The notes under the pieces were generated by a model. The model was not told the origin of the DNA and did no database searches. It worked only from the letters and a program-made list of their open reading frames with translations. From contig CAJIZF010000003.1 of assembly GCA_905181835.1 (NCBI GenBank), positions 84,074-148,073 on the forward strand: 64,000 nt of DNA, read 5' to 3'. A program made the position numbers and the translations under genes. Source of the stretch: an uncultured Flavobacteriaceae bacterium. GTDB taxonomy: Bacteria; Bacteroidota; Bacteroidia; Flavobacteriales; Flavobacteriaceae. Shown here in pieces: positions 1-9,904 of this stretch (within the stretch, counting starts at the first letter, position 1; each line of letters opens with the position of its first letter).

Positions 1-176
1 GTTTTTAAATCCGGAACTCCCCAACCCTCACCAAAAGCAAAAGTTTCACCATCTAATTCAAAGACATTAGCGTAACCGAACAGATTAGCACTAGCGTCAA
101 CAGTTACAAAATTTTGTGCTGTACCCATAAAAGTAAAACAAAAAATAAATACGATTAAAGAATAATTTTTTTTCAT
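1..176 (-). CDS. Secreted protein of unknown function, N-terminal fragment (runs off the window)
   Basis: The start codon is at 176 and 58 codons are visible before the window edge. The first ~21 residues (MKKNYSLIVFIFCFTFMGTA then Q) form a clear signal peptide with the alanine-glutamine end common in flavobacterial exported proteins. The visible mature part (NFVTVDASANLFGYANVFEL...) is not one I can assign. It lies just downstream of the beta-glucan locus on the same strand, but the strong hairpin at 211-240 separates it, so it may be a separate transcript. Its function is unknown; being secreted is an inference from the signal peptide. Confidence 0.7.
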   Translation of the reverse strand, partial: MKKNYSLIVFIFCFTFMGTAQNFVTVDASANLFGYANVFELDGETFAFGEGWGVPDLK

Positions 177-210
177 GATTTTTAATTTTAAGATTAATTA
201 ATATTAATTA

Positions 211-240
211 AAAGTTGGGATTGAAAACAATCCCAACTTT
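211..240 (-). terminator. Perfect 13-bp hairpin terminator closing the glucan locus
   Basis: AAAGTTGGGATTG (211-223) pairs exactly with CAATCCCAACTTT (228-240) around an AAAA loop. Read on the minus strand, the stem is followed by TTTTAATTAAT. It sits just past the stop codon of the giant repeat gene (250) and before the next start codon (176), where a transcript end is expected. Confidence 0.8.
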
Positions 241-249
241 ATTTGATTT

Positions 250-480
250 TTATTTTTTTATGATTCTTATAGTTTTTGTTTGATTGCCTATTTTGACTCT
301 AGCAATATAAACATTTGATTGTAAGTTAGATAAATTTAGTTCAACATTAGATGCATTTGGGCTTATTGATAAAACTTTTTGACCTAATAAATTAAATATT
401 TCAATACTCGTGATTGTTTCTTGCCCTTGAATATTCCAGGTATTAATTACAGGATTTGGATAGGAAACCACCGTAGACAT
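250..480 (-). CDS. C-terminal piece of the giant repeat protein: T9SS type A sorting domain
   Basis: These 76 codons form the exported protein's tail. YPNPVINTWNI is followed by IEIFNLLGQKVLSI, NLSNLQSNVYIARVKI and TKTIRIIKK, the standard order of a T9SS type A C-terminal domain. It directs passage across the outer membrane and is normally removed or exchanged for a surface anchor. The piece is out of frame with the last module (ending near 510) by one base at about 483. The ATG at 480 is probably internal and not a true start. Confidence 0.8.
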   Translation of the reverse strand: MSTVVSYPNPVINTWNIQGQETITSIEIFNLLGQKVLSISPNASNVELNLSNLQSNVYIARVKIGNQTKTIRIIKK

Positions 481-509
481 AAATCATCATTATATTTAAT
501 GGAGCATCA

Positions 510-3500
510 GCTACTTCAATATCATCATAATAATAGGTACTTCCATCTCCTGGGAGATCAACTACAAACTCAAAGAAAACAACTACGTTAACAAAATCAA
601 TTCCGGCAGTCTGTCCTGTGAAATCCCATGTCAAAGTCTCCCACTGATTTGCAACGGTTGTATTGACATCTAATTCAACAAAAACAGCTGGATCTGCAGC
701 TTCTAGTTTTAATCGAACTGGAATGTTTGCCTTTGGTGACCAAGTCTTTATGGATATAGATTCCGATTCTGAAAAATCAATCGCTACATCTAAAGTCATT
801 GCAGTTCCTGCAAAGAACTGTGCTCCTTCAGTCTTTATAGTTTCAACTACCGTGTCACTCGTGTTTTCTCCTGATGCATCTGGATTTGCTACTACAGCAG
901 ATTCAGCTCCTTCAAAACCTATTAGATCATAATCAATCGTAGCACTCTCAAAGTCTACTGGTAATTCCAATAATTCTTCCGCTGGAGTTGCTACTTCAAT
1001 ATCATCATAATAATACGTACTTCCATCTCCTGGTAGATCAACTACAAACTCAAAGAAAACAACTACGTTAACAAAATCAATTCCGGCAGTCTGTCCTGTG
1101 AAATCCCAAGTCAAAGTCTCCCACTGATTTGCAACGGTTGTATTGACATCTAATTCTACAAAAACAGCTGGATCTGCAGCTTCTAGTTTTAATCGAACTG
1201 GAATATCTGCCTTTGGTGACCAAGTCTTTATGGATATAGATTCCGATTCTGAAAAATCAATCGCTACATCTAAAGTCATTGCAGTTCCTGCAAAGAACTG
1301 TGCTCCTTCAGTCTTATAGTTTCAACTACCGTGTCACTCGTGTTTTCTCCTGATGCATCTGGATTTGCTACTACAGCAGATTCAGCTCCTTCAAAACCTA
1401 TTAGATTATAATCAATCGTAGCACTCTCAAAGTCTACTGGTAATTCCAATAATTCTTCCGCTGGAGTTGCTACTTCAATATCATCATAATAATACGTACT
1501 TCCATCTCCTGGTAGATCAACTACAAACTCAAAGAAAACAACTACGTTAACAAAATCAATTCCGGCAGTCTGTCCTGTGAAATCCCATGTCAAAGTCTCC
1601 CACTGATTTGCAACGGTTGTATTGACATCTAATTCTACAAAAACAGCTGGATCTGCAGCTTCTAGTTTTAATCGAACTGGAATGTCTGCCTTTGGTGACC
1701 AAGTCTTTATGGATATAGATTCCGATTCTGAAAAATCAATCGCTACATCTAAAGTCATTGCAGTTCCTGCAAAGAACTGTGCTCCTTCAGTCTTAGTAGT
1801 TTCAACTACCGTGTCACTCGTGTTTTCTCCTGATGCATCTGGATTTGCTACTACAGCAGATTCAGCTCCTTCAAAACCTATTAGATTATAATCAATCGTA
1901 GCACTCTCAAAGTCTACTGGTAATTCCAATAATTCTTCCGCTGGAGTTGCTACTTCAATATCATCATAATAATACGTACTTCCATCTCCTGGTAGATCAA
2001 CTACAAACTCAAAGAAAACAACTACGTTAACAAAATCAATTCCGGCAGTCTGTCCTGTGAAATCCCATGTAAGAGTCTCCCACTGATTTGCAACGGTTGT
2101 ATTGACATCTAATTCTAACAAAAACAGCTGGATCTGCAGCTTCTAGTTTTAATCGAACTGGAATGTCTGCCTTTGGTGACCAAGTCTTTATCGATATAGA
2201 TTCCGATTCTGAAAAATCAATCGCTACATCTAAAGTCATTGCAGTTCCAGCAAAGAATGCTGAACCTTCAGTCTTAGTAGTTTCAACTACCGTGTCACTC
2301 GTATTTTCTCCCGATGCATCTGGATTTGCTACTACAGCAGATTCAGCTCCTTCAAAACCTATTACGATTATAATCAATCGTAGCACTCTCAAAGTCTACT
2401 GGTAATTCCAATAATTCTTCCGCTGGAGTTGCTACTTCAATATCATCATAATAATACGTACTTCCATCTCCTGGTAGATCAACTACAAACTCAAAGAAAA
2501 CAACCACGTTAACCATTCTACCTCACCAGTCTGTCCTGTGAAATCCCATGTAAGGGTCTCCCACTGACTCTCAACGGTTGTATTAACATCTAATTCTAAT
2601 ACCTCACCTGCAGTTCCTTCTAGTTTTAATCGAACTGGAATGTCTGCCTTTGGTGACCAAGTCTTTATGGATATAGATTCCGATTCTGAAAAATCAATCG
2701 CTACATCTAAAGTCATTGCAGTTCCTGCAAAGAACTGTGCTCCTTCAGTCTTAGTAGTTTCAACTACCGTATCACTCGTATTTTCTCCCGATGCATCTGG
2801 ATTTGCTACTACAGCAGATTCAGCTCCTTCAAAACCTATTACGTTATAATCAATCGTAGCACTCTCAAAGTCTACTGGTAATTCCAATAATTCTTCCGCT
2901 GGAGTTGCTACTTCAATATCATCATAATAATACGTACTTCCATCTCCTGGTAGATCAACTACAAACTCAAAGAAAACAACCACGTTAACCATTCTACCTC
3001 ACCAGTCTGTCCTGTGAAATCCCATGTAAGGGTCTCCCACTGACTCTCAACGGTTGTATTTACATCTAATTCTAATACCTCACCAGCTGTTCCTTCTAGT
3101 TTTAATCGAACTGGAATGTCTGCCTTTGGTGACCAAGTCTTTATGGATATAGATTCCGATTCTGAAAAATCAATCGCTACATCTAAAGTCATTGCAGTTC
3201 CTGCAAAGAACTGTGCTCCTTCAGTCTTAGTAGTTTCAACTACCGTGTCACTCGTGTTTTCTCCCGATGCATCTGGATTCGCTACTACAGCAGATTCAGC
3301 TCCTTCAAAACCTATTACGATTATAATCAATCGTAGCACTCTCAAAGTCTACTGGTAATTCCAATAATTCTTCCGCTGGAGTTGCTACTCTCAATATCAT
3401 CGTAATAGTATGTCTGATCCATCTCCACCTAAACCAGGTACAAATTCAAAGAAAATACTACTTTGTTAACAGTTCAACCCTGCAGTCTGTCCTGTGAAAT

Positions 3501-6209
3501 CCCAAGTCAAAGTCTCCCACTGACTCTCAACAGTTGTATTGACATCTAATTCAACAAAAACAGCTGGGTCTGCAGCTTCTAGTTTTAATCGAACTGGAAT
3601 GTTTGCCTTTGGTGACCAAGTCTTTATGGATATAGACTCTGATTCTGAAAAATCAATTGCTACATCTAAAGTCATTTCTGCTCCTCGCCAAGAATTCAGC
3701 TCCTACGGTCTTGGTACTTCTAACTACCGTATTACTCGTATTTTCTCCTGATGGATCTGGATTCGCCTCTACAGCTGACATCAGCTCCCCCAAAACCTAC
3801 TACGTTATAATTTGCTGTGGCGCTTTCAAAAGTAACTGGTAATTCTACTAAATCATTTAAATTTTGTTCTAAATTATCCCAATAAGCAACTCTAGGAATA
3901 GTTACCGAGGAATTAAAATACATAAACAAAGTAACTTTATCATAAGTTGCATCTGCTTCAGTACCAAAATCAAAAGTTATATTTTCCCATTGGTTTTCCT
4001 CAGCAACAACTATTTCTCTTTCAATGGATGTTCCGTTTACTGTGTTTTCTAATTTTAGTAAAATAGAAGCATCCGGTAAAATAGTTCTTACATCTAAATT
4101 AAATGTTTTTCCTTGAGATAAGTCAATCGTTTCAACCGAAAAACTAACTCCTGCAAAATTTGTGTTTGCAGGAACAATATTCTGTGCTACCTCAGTTGAA
4201 GTGTTACCACCTTCCTGATATGGATTCGTTATAATCTGAGTAACAGAGCCATTAAAATCTTGAAAATACGGATTAATATCTTCTTCAAGTGTTATTGGCA
4301 AAGATGGTGTTGGAAAAACTACCACTTCAATATCATCATAATAATACGTACCATCTCCACCTAAACCAGGTACAAATTCAAAAAACACTACCACTTTATT
4401 AATCGACTCCTGCTGTTTGTCCTGAAAAATCCCAAGTCAAAGTCTCCCACTGATTCGAAACTGTTGTATTGACATCTAATTCTACGAAGCCTCCAAGCCA
4501 CTCCTTCTAACTTTAAACGAACCGGAATATCAGCCTTTGGTGACCAGGTTTTTATTGAAATAACCTCCGAAGCTGAAAAGTCAATCGGTAGCATCTAAAG
4601 ACCCATTGCTGCTCCACCCCAAGAACTGTCAGCTCCTACGGTCTTGGTGCTTCTAACTACCGTATTACTGGTATTGATTCCTGTTTGCATCTGGATTCGC
4701 CTCTACTGCTGGATCTGCCCCTCCAAAACCGCTTACATTGTAATTTGCAGTAGTACTCTCAAAGTCCACTGGTAATGCAACTGGTTAAAGGCACTACCAC
4801 TTCAATATTATCATAATAGTATGTTGATCCATCTCCACCTAAACCAGGTACAAATTCAAAGAAAATAATTACCGTTGTATAATCGGTTCCTGCTGTTAGT
4901 CCTGTGAAATCCCAAGTCAAAGTCTCCCACTGATTCGAAACTGTTGTATTGGCATCTAACTCTAGAAATGCACCACCTACTCCTTCAAGTTTTAATCGAA
5001 CTGGAATGTCTGCCTTTGGCGACCAAGTGTTAATTGATATCTTTTCTGAAGTAGAAAAGTCAATTGGAGTATCAAGACCCATTGCTGTTCCTGCATAGAA
5101 CTGTGCTCCTACTGTCTTGGTACTTCTAACTACCGTATTACTTGTATTGATTCCAGAAGCATCTGGATTCGCCTCTACAGCTGAATCTGCCCCTTCAAAA
5201 CCGCTTACATTGTAATTTGCAGTAGTACTCTCAAAGTCTACTGGTAATGCAACTGGATCAGGAATGGTACTACCACTTCAATATTATCATAATAGTATGT
5301 GGATCCATCTCCACCTAAACCAGGTACAAATTCAAAAAACACTACCACTTTATTAAAGTTCATTCCAGCAGTTTGTCCTGTGAAATTCCATGTAAGAGTC
5401 TCCCACTGATTGGTCACTGTTGTATTTACATCTAATTCAAGAAAACCGCCAGATGCATTTTCTAGTTTTAAACGTACTGGAATATTTGCCTTTGGCGACC
5501 AAGTGTTTATTGATATTTTTTCTGAAGTAGAAAAATCAATCGTTGCATCTAAACTCATTTCAGCTCCAGCCCAAAATTCAGCTCCTGCTGTCTTGGTACT
5601 TCTAACTACCGTATTACTTGTATTGATTCCAGAAGCATCTGGATTCGCCTCTACAGCTACATCAACTCCCCCAAAACCAACTACATTATAATTTGCTGTA
5701 GTACTCTCAAAGTCTACTGGTAATGCAACTGGATCAGGAGCTGGTGCTACCACTTCGATATTATCATAATAGTATGTTGATCCATCTCCACCTAAACCAG
5801 GTACAAATTCAAAAAACACTACCACTTTATTAAAGTTCATTCCAGCAGTTTGTCCTGTGAAATTCCATGTAAGAGTCTCCCACTGATTGGTCACTGTTGT
5901 ATTTACATCTAATTCAAGAAAACCGCCAGATGCATTTTCTAGTTTTAAACGTACTGGAATATTTGCCTTTGGCGACCAAGTGTTTATTGATATTTTTTCT
6001 GAAGTAGAAAAATCAATCGTTGCATCTAAACTCATTTCAGCTCCAGCCCAAAATTCAGCTCCTGCTGTCTTGGTACTTCTAACTACCGTATTACTTGTAT
6101 TGATTCCAGAAGCATCTGGATTCGCCTCTACAGCTACATCAACTCCCCCAAAACCAACTACATTATAATTTGCTGTAGTACTCTCAAAGTCTACTGGTAA
6201 TGCAACTTG
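510..6209 (-). repeat. Tandem array of ~477-480 bp units (11 close copies plus one divergent)
   Basis: The end of each module falls at about 510, 990, 1469, 1949, 2431, 2907, 3384, 4322, 4797, 5271 and 5749, giving spacings of 474-482 bp apart from the 3384-4322 interval, which contains an extra divergent module. The first coding units (5271-6209) are of a FGGVDVAVEANPDASGINTS type. The last units (510-3365) are of an EGAESAVVANPDASGENTS type. The copies at 5410-5691 and 5887-6168 encode identical sequence 477 bp apart. Near-identical units point to recent duplication or gene conversion and would also confound short-read assembly. Confidence 0.9.
3732..4394 (-). CDS. Frame-intact piece of the giant repeat protein carrying the divergent module
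   Basis: This 220-codon open stretch starts in the tail of one standard module. It passes through a module unlike the others (PSLPITLEEDINPYFQDFNG to WDNLEQNLND, about 3845-4320) and runs into the start of the next standard module. The divergent module keeps the family skeleton: NP.QEGGNTST, a lysine-rich LLKLEN strand, ENQWENITFDFG and VTLFMYF. It lacks the WSPK core and the YYYD ending. It may be an older copy or one with a different ligand. Confidence 0.7.
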   Translation of the reverse strand: MVVFFEFVPGLGGDGTYYYDDIEVVVFPTPSLPITLEEDINPYFQDFNGSVTQIITNPYQEGGNTSTEVAQNIVPANTNFAGVSFSVETIDLSQGKTFNLDVRTILPDASILLKLENTVNGTSIEREIVVAEENQWENITFDFGTEADATYDKVTLFMYFNSSVTIPRVAYWDNLEQNLNDLVELPVTFESATANYNVVGFGGADVSCRGESRSIRRKYE

Positions 6210-6278
6210 TGCAATACCAAAAAAAGTAAAGCCAAAAGTTAATAAAATTAAAAAATAAAATTGTTTCATGATATTCAT
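5238..6278 (-). CDS. N-terminal piece of the giant repeat protein: signal peptide plus two full modules
   Basis: This is the longest clean fragment, 346 codons. Two ATG starts are possible, 6278 (MNIMKQ) and 6269 (MKQ); the second gives a tidier signal peptide. The two modules (about residues 27-183 and 188-340) are almost identical in DNA. The frame is lost near 5265, where a single base is missing before what should read PDPVALPVDFEST, and the read-through tail PFLIQLHYQ is an artefact of that shift. The start lies 14 bp downstream of the stop of the two-module secreted protein, so the two genes are probably co-transcribed. Confidence 0.75.
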   Translation of the reverse strand: MNIMKQFYFLILLTFGFTFFGIAQVALPVDFESTTANYNVVGFGGVDVAVEANPDASGINTSNTVVRSTKTAGAEFWAGAEMSLDATIDFSTSEKISINTWSPKANIPVRLKLENASGGFLELDVNTTVTNQWETLTWNFTGQTAGMNFNKVVVFFEFVPGLGGDGSTYYYDNIEVVAPAPDPVALPVDFESTTANYNVVGFGGVDVAVEANPDASGINTSNTVVRSTKTAGAEFWAGAEMSLDATIDFSTSEKISINTWSPKANIPVRLKLENASGGFLELDVNTTVTNQWETLTWNFTGQTAGMNFNKVVVFFEFVPGLGGDGSTYYYDNIEVVVPFLIQLHYQ

Positions 6279-6292
6279 ATTAAGTTATTAAA

Positions 6293-7576
6293 TTAGTTTT
6301 TTAACACTTTTAAAGTGTGGGTTTCCCCTTTTGAGGAAACTATTTTCATTAGGTATATTCCAGAATTAAAATGGCTCATATCTAACGAATAAGTATTCAT
6401 ATAAGGAGAAAAAGTTGCTACATTTTCTCCAAGAATATTGTATATATTTATTTGAGAAATTTCATCTATTGATGAAACATTCCAAATGTTTTTTACTGGG
6501 TTTGGAAATGAGCTAACCGAAAAAGATTCATAATCACTTATTGATAAGGCTTGTGCCACTTCGATATCATCATAATAATAAGTCGAACCATCACCCGGTA
6601 AATCGGGTACAAACTCAAAGAAAACAACTACCGTAGTAAAATCGATTCCTGCAGTTTGTCCAGAAAAGTCCCAAGTCAATGTTTCCCATTGGTTTTCAAG
6701 TGTTGTATTGGTATCTAATTCAATAAAAACGTCTCCAGCTGCCTCTAACTTTAATCGCACTGGTATATCTGCCTTCGGTGACCATGTTTTTATAGATATG
6801 ATCTCTGATTCAGAAAAATCAATCGGCGCATCAAGACCCATTGCTGTTCCTGCGTAAAATTGTGCTCCTTCAGTCTTGATGGTTTCAACGACCGTTTCAC
6901 TGGTATTCTCTCCAGATGTATCCGGATTTGCAACTACGGTAGATTCAGCTCCTTCAAAACCTATAAGACCATAATCGGTATCTAATTCAAAATCAACTGG
7001 CAATTCAATGTTTTCTCCAGATTCAAATGGACCAAAAGAAATATTATCAAAATAAATGACATCGTCTGCATCACGGGCAATAAAATCAGGAAAAATTACA
7101 ATCTGATCCAAGCCTGTGGTTTCTCCTAAACCAATATAGTCTGAAAAATCAATGGTAATTAATTCCCATTGGTTAACTACTGTATTAGCAACTTTAAGCT
7201 CCATTTGTGCTCCTCCCGAAGGAGTTACATATTTGATTCCAACATCACTTATTTTAGTTTTATACACCATAATATTTACCAAAGCATTCGATGCAGTTAA
7301 ATCAAATGTACCTATGTCTGAACCATGCATTGATTCTACACCTGCGTAGGGTTGCCCAAGTTGTAATGCTGTAAATTTAGCTACTGTTTCAGAAGTATTG
7401 ATTCCAGAAGGGTCAGGATTTGCAACGATTTCTAGAGGTGGGTTGGTATCATTTTCGAATACTGTCCAAGTCCAATCAGCTCCATTACCACCGGCTTCGA
7501 AATCTATAGGGGCATTTTGAGAGGTTGCGTTATATATACCAGCTAAAAGTGTCAGTAAAACATATATTTTTTTCAT
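6293..7576 (-). CDS. T9SS-secreted protein with two glycan-binding-like modules
   Basis: The 427 residues comprise a signal peptide (1-19, ending ATSQ), a divergent module at about 22-185, a standard module at about 195-345 (LPVDFELDTDYGLIGFEG, WSPKADIPVRLKLEA, WETLTWDFSGQTAG, YYYDDIEVA) and a T9SS type A sorting domain at about 353-427 (SSFPNPVKNIWNV, INIYNILGENVA, FNSGIYLMKI). The second module is closely related to units of the downstream giant protein. The gene lies 27 bp after GH3 and 14 bp before the giant gene, so all three are probably one transcript. No catalytic residues are evident. It is probably a secreted or cell-surface laminarin-binding protein, inferred from context and module sharing. 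Confidence 0.75.
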   Translation of the reverse strand: MKKIYVLLTLLAGIYNATSQNAPIDFEAGGNGADWTWTVFENDTNPPLEIVANPDPSGINTSETVAKFTALQLGQPYAGVESMHGSDIGTFDLTASNALVNIMVYKTKISDVGIKYVTPSGGAQMELKVANTVVNQWELITIDFSDYIGLGETTGLDQIVIFPDFIARDADDVIYFDNISFGPFESGENIELPVDFELDTDYGLIGFEGAESTVVANPDTSGENTSETVVETIKTEGAQFYAGTAMGLDAPIDFSESEIISIKTWSPKADIPVRLKLEAAGDVFIELDTNTTLENQWETLTWDFSGQTAGIDFTTVVVFFEFVPDLPGDGSTYYYDDIEVAQALSISDYESFSVSSFPNPVKNIWNVSSIDEISQINIYNILGENVATFSPYMNTYSLDMSHFNSGIYLMKIVSSKGETHTLKVLKN

Positions 7577-7603
7577 TTTCTTATAATTTAATGCGGTTAA
7601 TTA

Positions 7604-9859
7604 TTATTTGAGTTCAAATGATTTTTTATTTTGAGTTTGAGAATTAGTTCCCACATATACTTCAAATTCTCCTTTCTCAAGGATCCATTTTCCTTGATTA
7701 TCATAAAAACCTAATTCTTTTTCAGTGAGTTCAAACTTTGCAACTTTTGTTTCTCCAGCTTTTAAGTTTAACAGTTCGAATCCCTTAAGTTCTTTAACGG
7801 GTCTTGTTATACTAGCATATTTATCTCTAATGTATAACTGAACAACTTCTTTTCCTTCGATAGCCCCTGTATTTTTTACATCTATAGTAATTTCTATTTT
7901 TGAGTTCTTCTCAAAATTATTTGTTATTCTAAGATTGCTATAGTTGAATGTTGAATAACTTAAACCATAGCCGAAAGGGTATAAAGGGGTATTTTCTTCA
8001 TCGTTGTAATGCGACCAAAAAACACTATCTGGACCTGGTAAATTTGGTCTTCCTGTATTTTTATAATTATAGTATAAAGGCACTTGTCCTACATTTCGTG
8101 GGAAAGTCATAGGAAGTTTTCCGCTAGGATTGTAATCTCCATATAATACCTGTGCAATTGCATGTCCACTTTGGGTACCTAATTGCCAAGCCTCAAGTAT
8201 AGCAGGTATGTTTTCGTCTGCCCAATTAATTGCTAAAGGCCTACCATTATTGAGCACCAAAACTATGTTTGAATTTACACTAAATATTTCTTCGAGTAAC
8301 TCTTGTTGCACACCCGGTAGATCTAGAGAAGTTCTACTTCTACCTTCTCCACTTTGAAAACCGTGTTCTCCAAGAACCATTACGACTACATCCGCATTTA
8401 TAGCTACTTCTTTAGCTTTCTTGAATTCACTTTTATCAGTTGTATTAATTTTTAATTCAGTAACAAATTCAGTTTTTCCATAAGTTAAATCAGCGCCTTT
8501 AGCGAAAGTAACTGTATTACCCGGGTATTGGTTCAAACCTTCAAGCACTGAAATTGCAGTATTATCATCGGCTGCAATTCTCCAACTTCCAAGTGGGCTT
8601 GTTTTATCGGATGCTAAAGCGCCAATAAGGGCTATTTTTTGTCCTTCTTTTTTTAAAGGAAGTAAATTGTTATTATTTTTTAATAATACAATTGATTTTT
8701 TAGCTATGTCAAGTGCAGCGTTATTGATTTCTTCACTACCTGTAATTTCCTTTTCTCTTTGAAGATCACAATATTTGTAGGGGTCATCAAAAAGACCCAA
8801 TTCGAATTTAACTTTTAAAATTCTTCTTGTAGCGTCATCAATAGAATTAAGGTTAACTTTATCATTACCTACAAGGTTTTCAAGATGTTTTACATACAAG
8901 TAGGACTCCATATCCATATCAGAACCAGCATTCAAGGCTAATTCAGCAGCATGCTCACCATCTTTAGCGTGACCATGAGCAATCATTTCTGTTATAGATC
9001 CCCAGTCTGAAACAATAAAACCATCGTAAGCCCATTCCTCTTTTAGAATATCTCTTTGTAAATATTTATTTCCTGTAGCTGGAATTCCGTTAAGTTCATT
9101 AAAAGAATTCATAAAAGTCTTCACTCCAGCGTTTTTTGCAGCTATAAATGGAGGAAACACCATATTATAAAGAGTTGATGTTCCTATATCTACAGTATTA
9201 TAATCTCTTCCGGCTTCGGCAAATCCATAGGCTGCGAAATGTTTTGCACAAGCAGCTATGGTCGAGTTGAGTGACAAATTATTTCCTTGAAATCCATTTA
9301 CTCGAGCTTCTGCTATTTTACTTCCTAAATAGGGATCTTCACCTGCACCTTCCATGACTCTACCCCATCTTGCATCTCTAGAAATATCTACCATTGGCGC
9401 AAAAGTCCAATTAATTCCGGCAGCAGAAGATTCAAGTGCAGCCATTTCTGCTGATTTTTTGATAGCATCCAAATCCCAGCTTGCTGCCTCTGCAATTGGA
9501 ATAGGACTAATGGTTTTATATCCATGTATAACATCAAATCCAATAATGAGAGGAATTCCTAACCTGGATTGTTCTACTGCAACTTTTTGTACTGCAGTAA
9601 CGTCTTTCACTCCCCTTACATTCAGCATAGAACCAACCAATCCGTTTTTTAAATCTTCGTATTTCTTTTCAGCATGACCACCTTTTGGTGCAGGACCAGT
9701 AAAATCCCAAAAACCATTGTATTGATTCATTTGACCAATTTTCTCTTCCAAAGTCATTTTAGAAAGAAGGGTTTCTACCTTTTGATCTAAGCTTCTTAAA
9801 TCGTCAGCGCTATTTTCATTAGAAAAAAGTTCTGTGCAGGAGAAAATAAAACCTGTCAA
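7604..9859 (-). CDS. bglX: Glycoside hydrolase family 3 beta-glucosidase (BglX-like), probably a lipoprotein
   Basis: The enzyme releases glucose from the ends of beta-glucan oligosaccharides. The GH3 N-terminal barrel occupies about residues 25-350, with GFDVIHGYKT, the KHF motif (206-208) and the nucleophile Asp285 in FIVSDWGS. The alpha/beta sandwich follows at about 390-610, with GEGRSRTSLDLPG, and a fibronectin III-like domain at about 660-745. The length of 751 fits BglX. The only in-frame start is TTG at 9859, which cuts into a hydrophobic segment ending in FIFSC. An ATG at 9905 that overlaps the GH16 stop (TAATG) would be in frame if the A6 run at 9897-9902 were A5, giving MKNYLLIKLVFLYIFLTGF then IFSC, a plausible lipoprotein signal. 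The true start is therefore probably 9905 with a 1-base error or frameshift. Confidence 0.9.
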   Translation of the reverse strand: MTGFIFSCTELFSNENSADDLRSLDQKVETLLSKMTLEEKIGQMNQYNGFWDFTGPAPKGGHAEKKYEDLKNGLVGSMLNVRGVKDVTAVQKVAVEQSRLGIPLIIGFDVIHGYKTISPIPIAEAASWDLDAIKKSAEMAALESSAAGINWTFAPMVDISRDARWGRVMEGAGEDPYLGSKIAEARVNGFQGNNLSLNSTIAACAKHFAAYGFAEAGRDYNTVDIGTSTLYNMVFPPFIAAKNAGVKTFMNSFNELNGIPATGNKYLQRDILKEEWAYDGFIVSDWGSITEMIAHGHAKDGEHAAELALNAGSDMDMESYLYVKHLENLVGNDKVNLNSIDDATRRILKVKFELGLFDDPYKYCDLQREKEITGSEEINNAALDIAKKSIVLLKNNNNLLPLKKEGQKIALIGALASDKTSPLGSWRIAADDNTAISVLEGLNQYPGNTVTFAKGADLTYGKTEFVTELKINTTDKSEFKKAKEVAINADVVVMVLGEHGFQSGEGRSRTSLDLPGVQQELLEEIFSVNSNIVLVLNNGRPLAINWADENIPAILEAWQLGTQSGHAIAQVLYGDYNPSGKLPMTFPRNVGQVPLYYNYKNTGRPNLPGPDSVFWSHYNDEENTPLYPFGYGLSYSTFNYSNLRITNNFEKNSKIEITIDVKNTGAIEGKEVVQLYIRDKYASITRPVKELKGFELLNLKAGETKVAKFELTEKELGFYDNQGKWILEKGEFEVYVGTNSQTQNKKSFELK

Positions 9860-9904
9860 AAAGATATAGAGAAATACTAATTTTATTAGTAAATAGTTTT
9901 TTCA

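Larger units (their letters stand above)
250..6278 (-). pseudogene. Giant T9SS-secreted multi-module protein, about 12 tandem glycan-binding-like modules, broken by many frameshifts
   Basis: This is one gene read from 6278 (or 6269) to 250, about 2000 codons if intact. It begins with a signal peptide (MKQFYFLILLTFGFTFFGIAQ). About twelve modules of roughly 159 residues follow, each running from an LPVDFES start through a WSPK core, NxWETLTWDFTGQT and VVVFFEF to a YYYDxIEV end. A T9SS sorting domain ends at 250. The reading frame breaks near 483, 1316, 2118, 2366, 2515, 2993, 3322, 3388-3460, 3685, 3780, 4403-4495, 4600-4790 and 5265. Protein similarity resumes at once after each shift, and clean frame pieces include 5238-6278, 4759-5260, 3732-4394, 2483-2992, 1276-2121 and 443-1279. 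The same module occurs in the neighbouring lipoprotein (11605-13632) and secreted protein (6293-7576), so a role in beta-glucan binding is inferred. Either the gene is recently inactivated or the repeats were badly resolved during assembly. Confidence 0.75.

Noticed and set aside
663-3358. Series of plus-strand open frames within the repeat array, each about 70-90 codons and alike
   Set aside because: They are antisense shadows of the repeated minus-strand modules; their mutual similarity comes only from the DNA repeat and they lack start-site or functional signals.
510-6209. CRISPR array or other short regularly spaced repeats
   Set aside because: The repeat unit is ~477 bp, protein-coding and without unique spacers; no cas genes are present.
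250-6278. Programmed frameshifting as an explanation for the many breaks
   Set aside because: Breaks occur at differing module positions and in both directions without a common slippery sequence; this suits assembly error or decay better.
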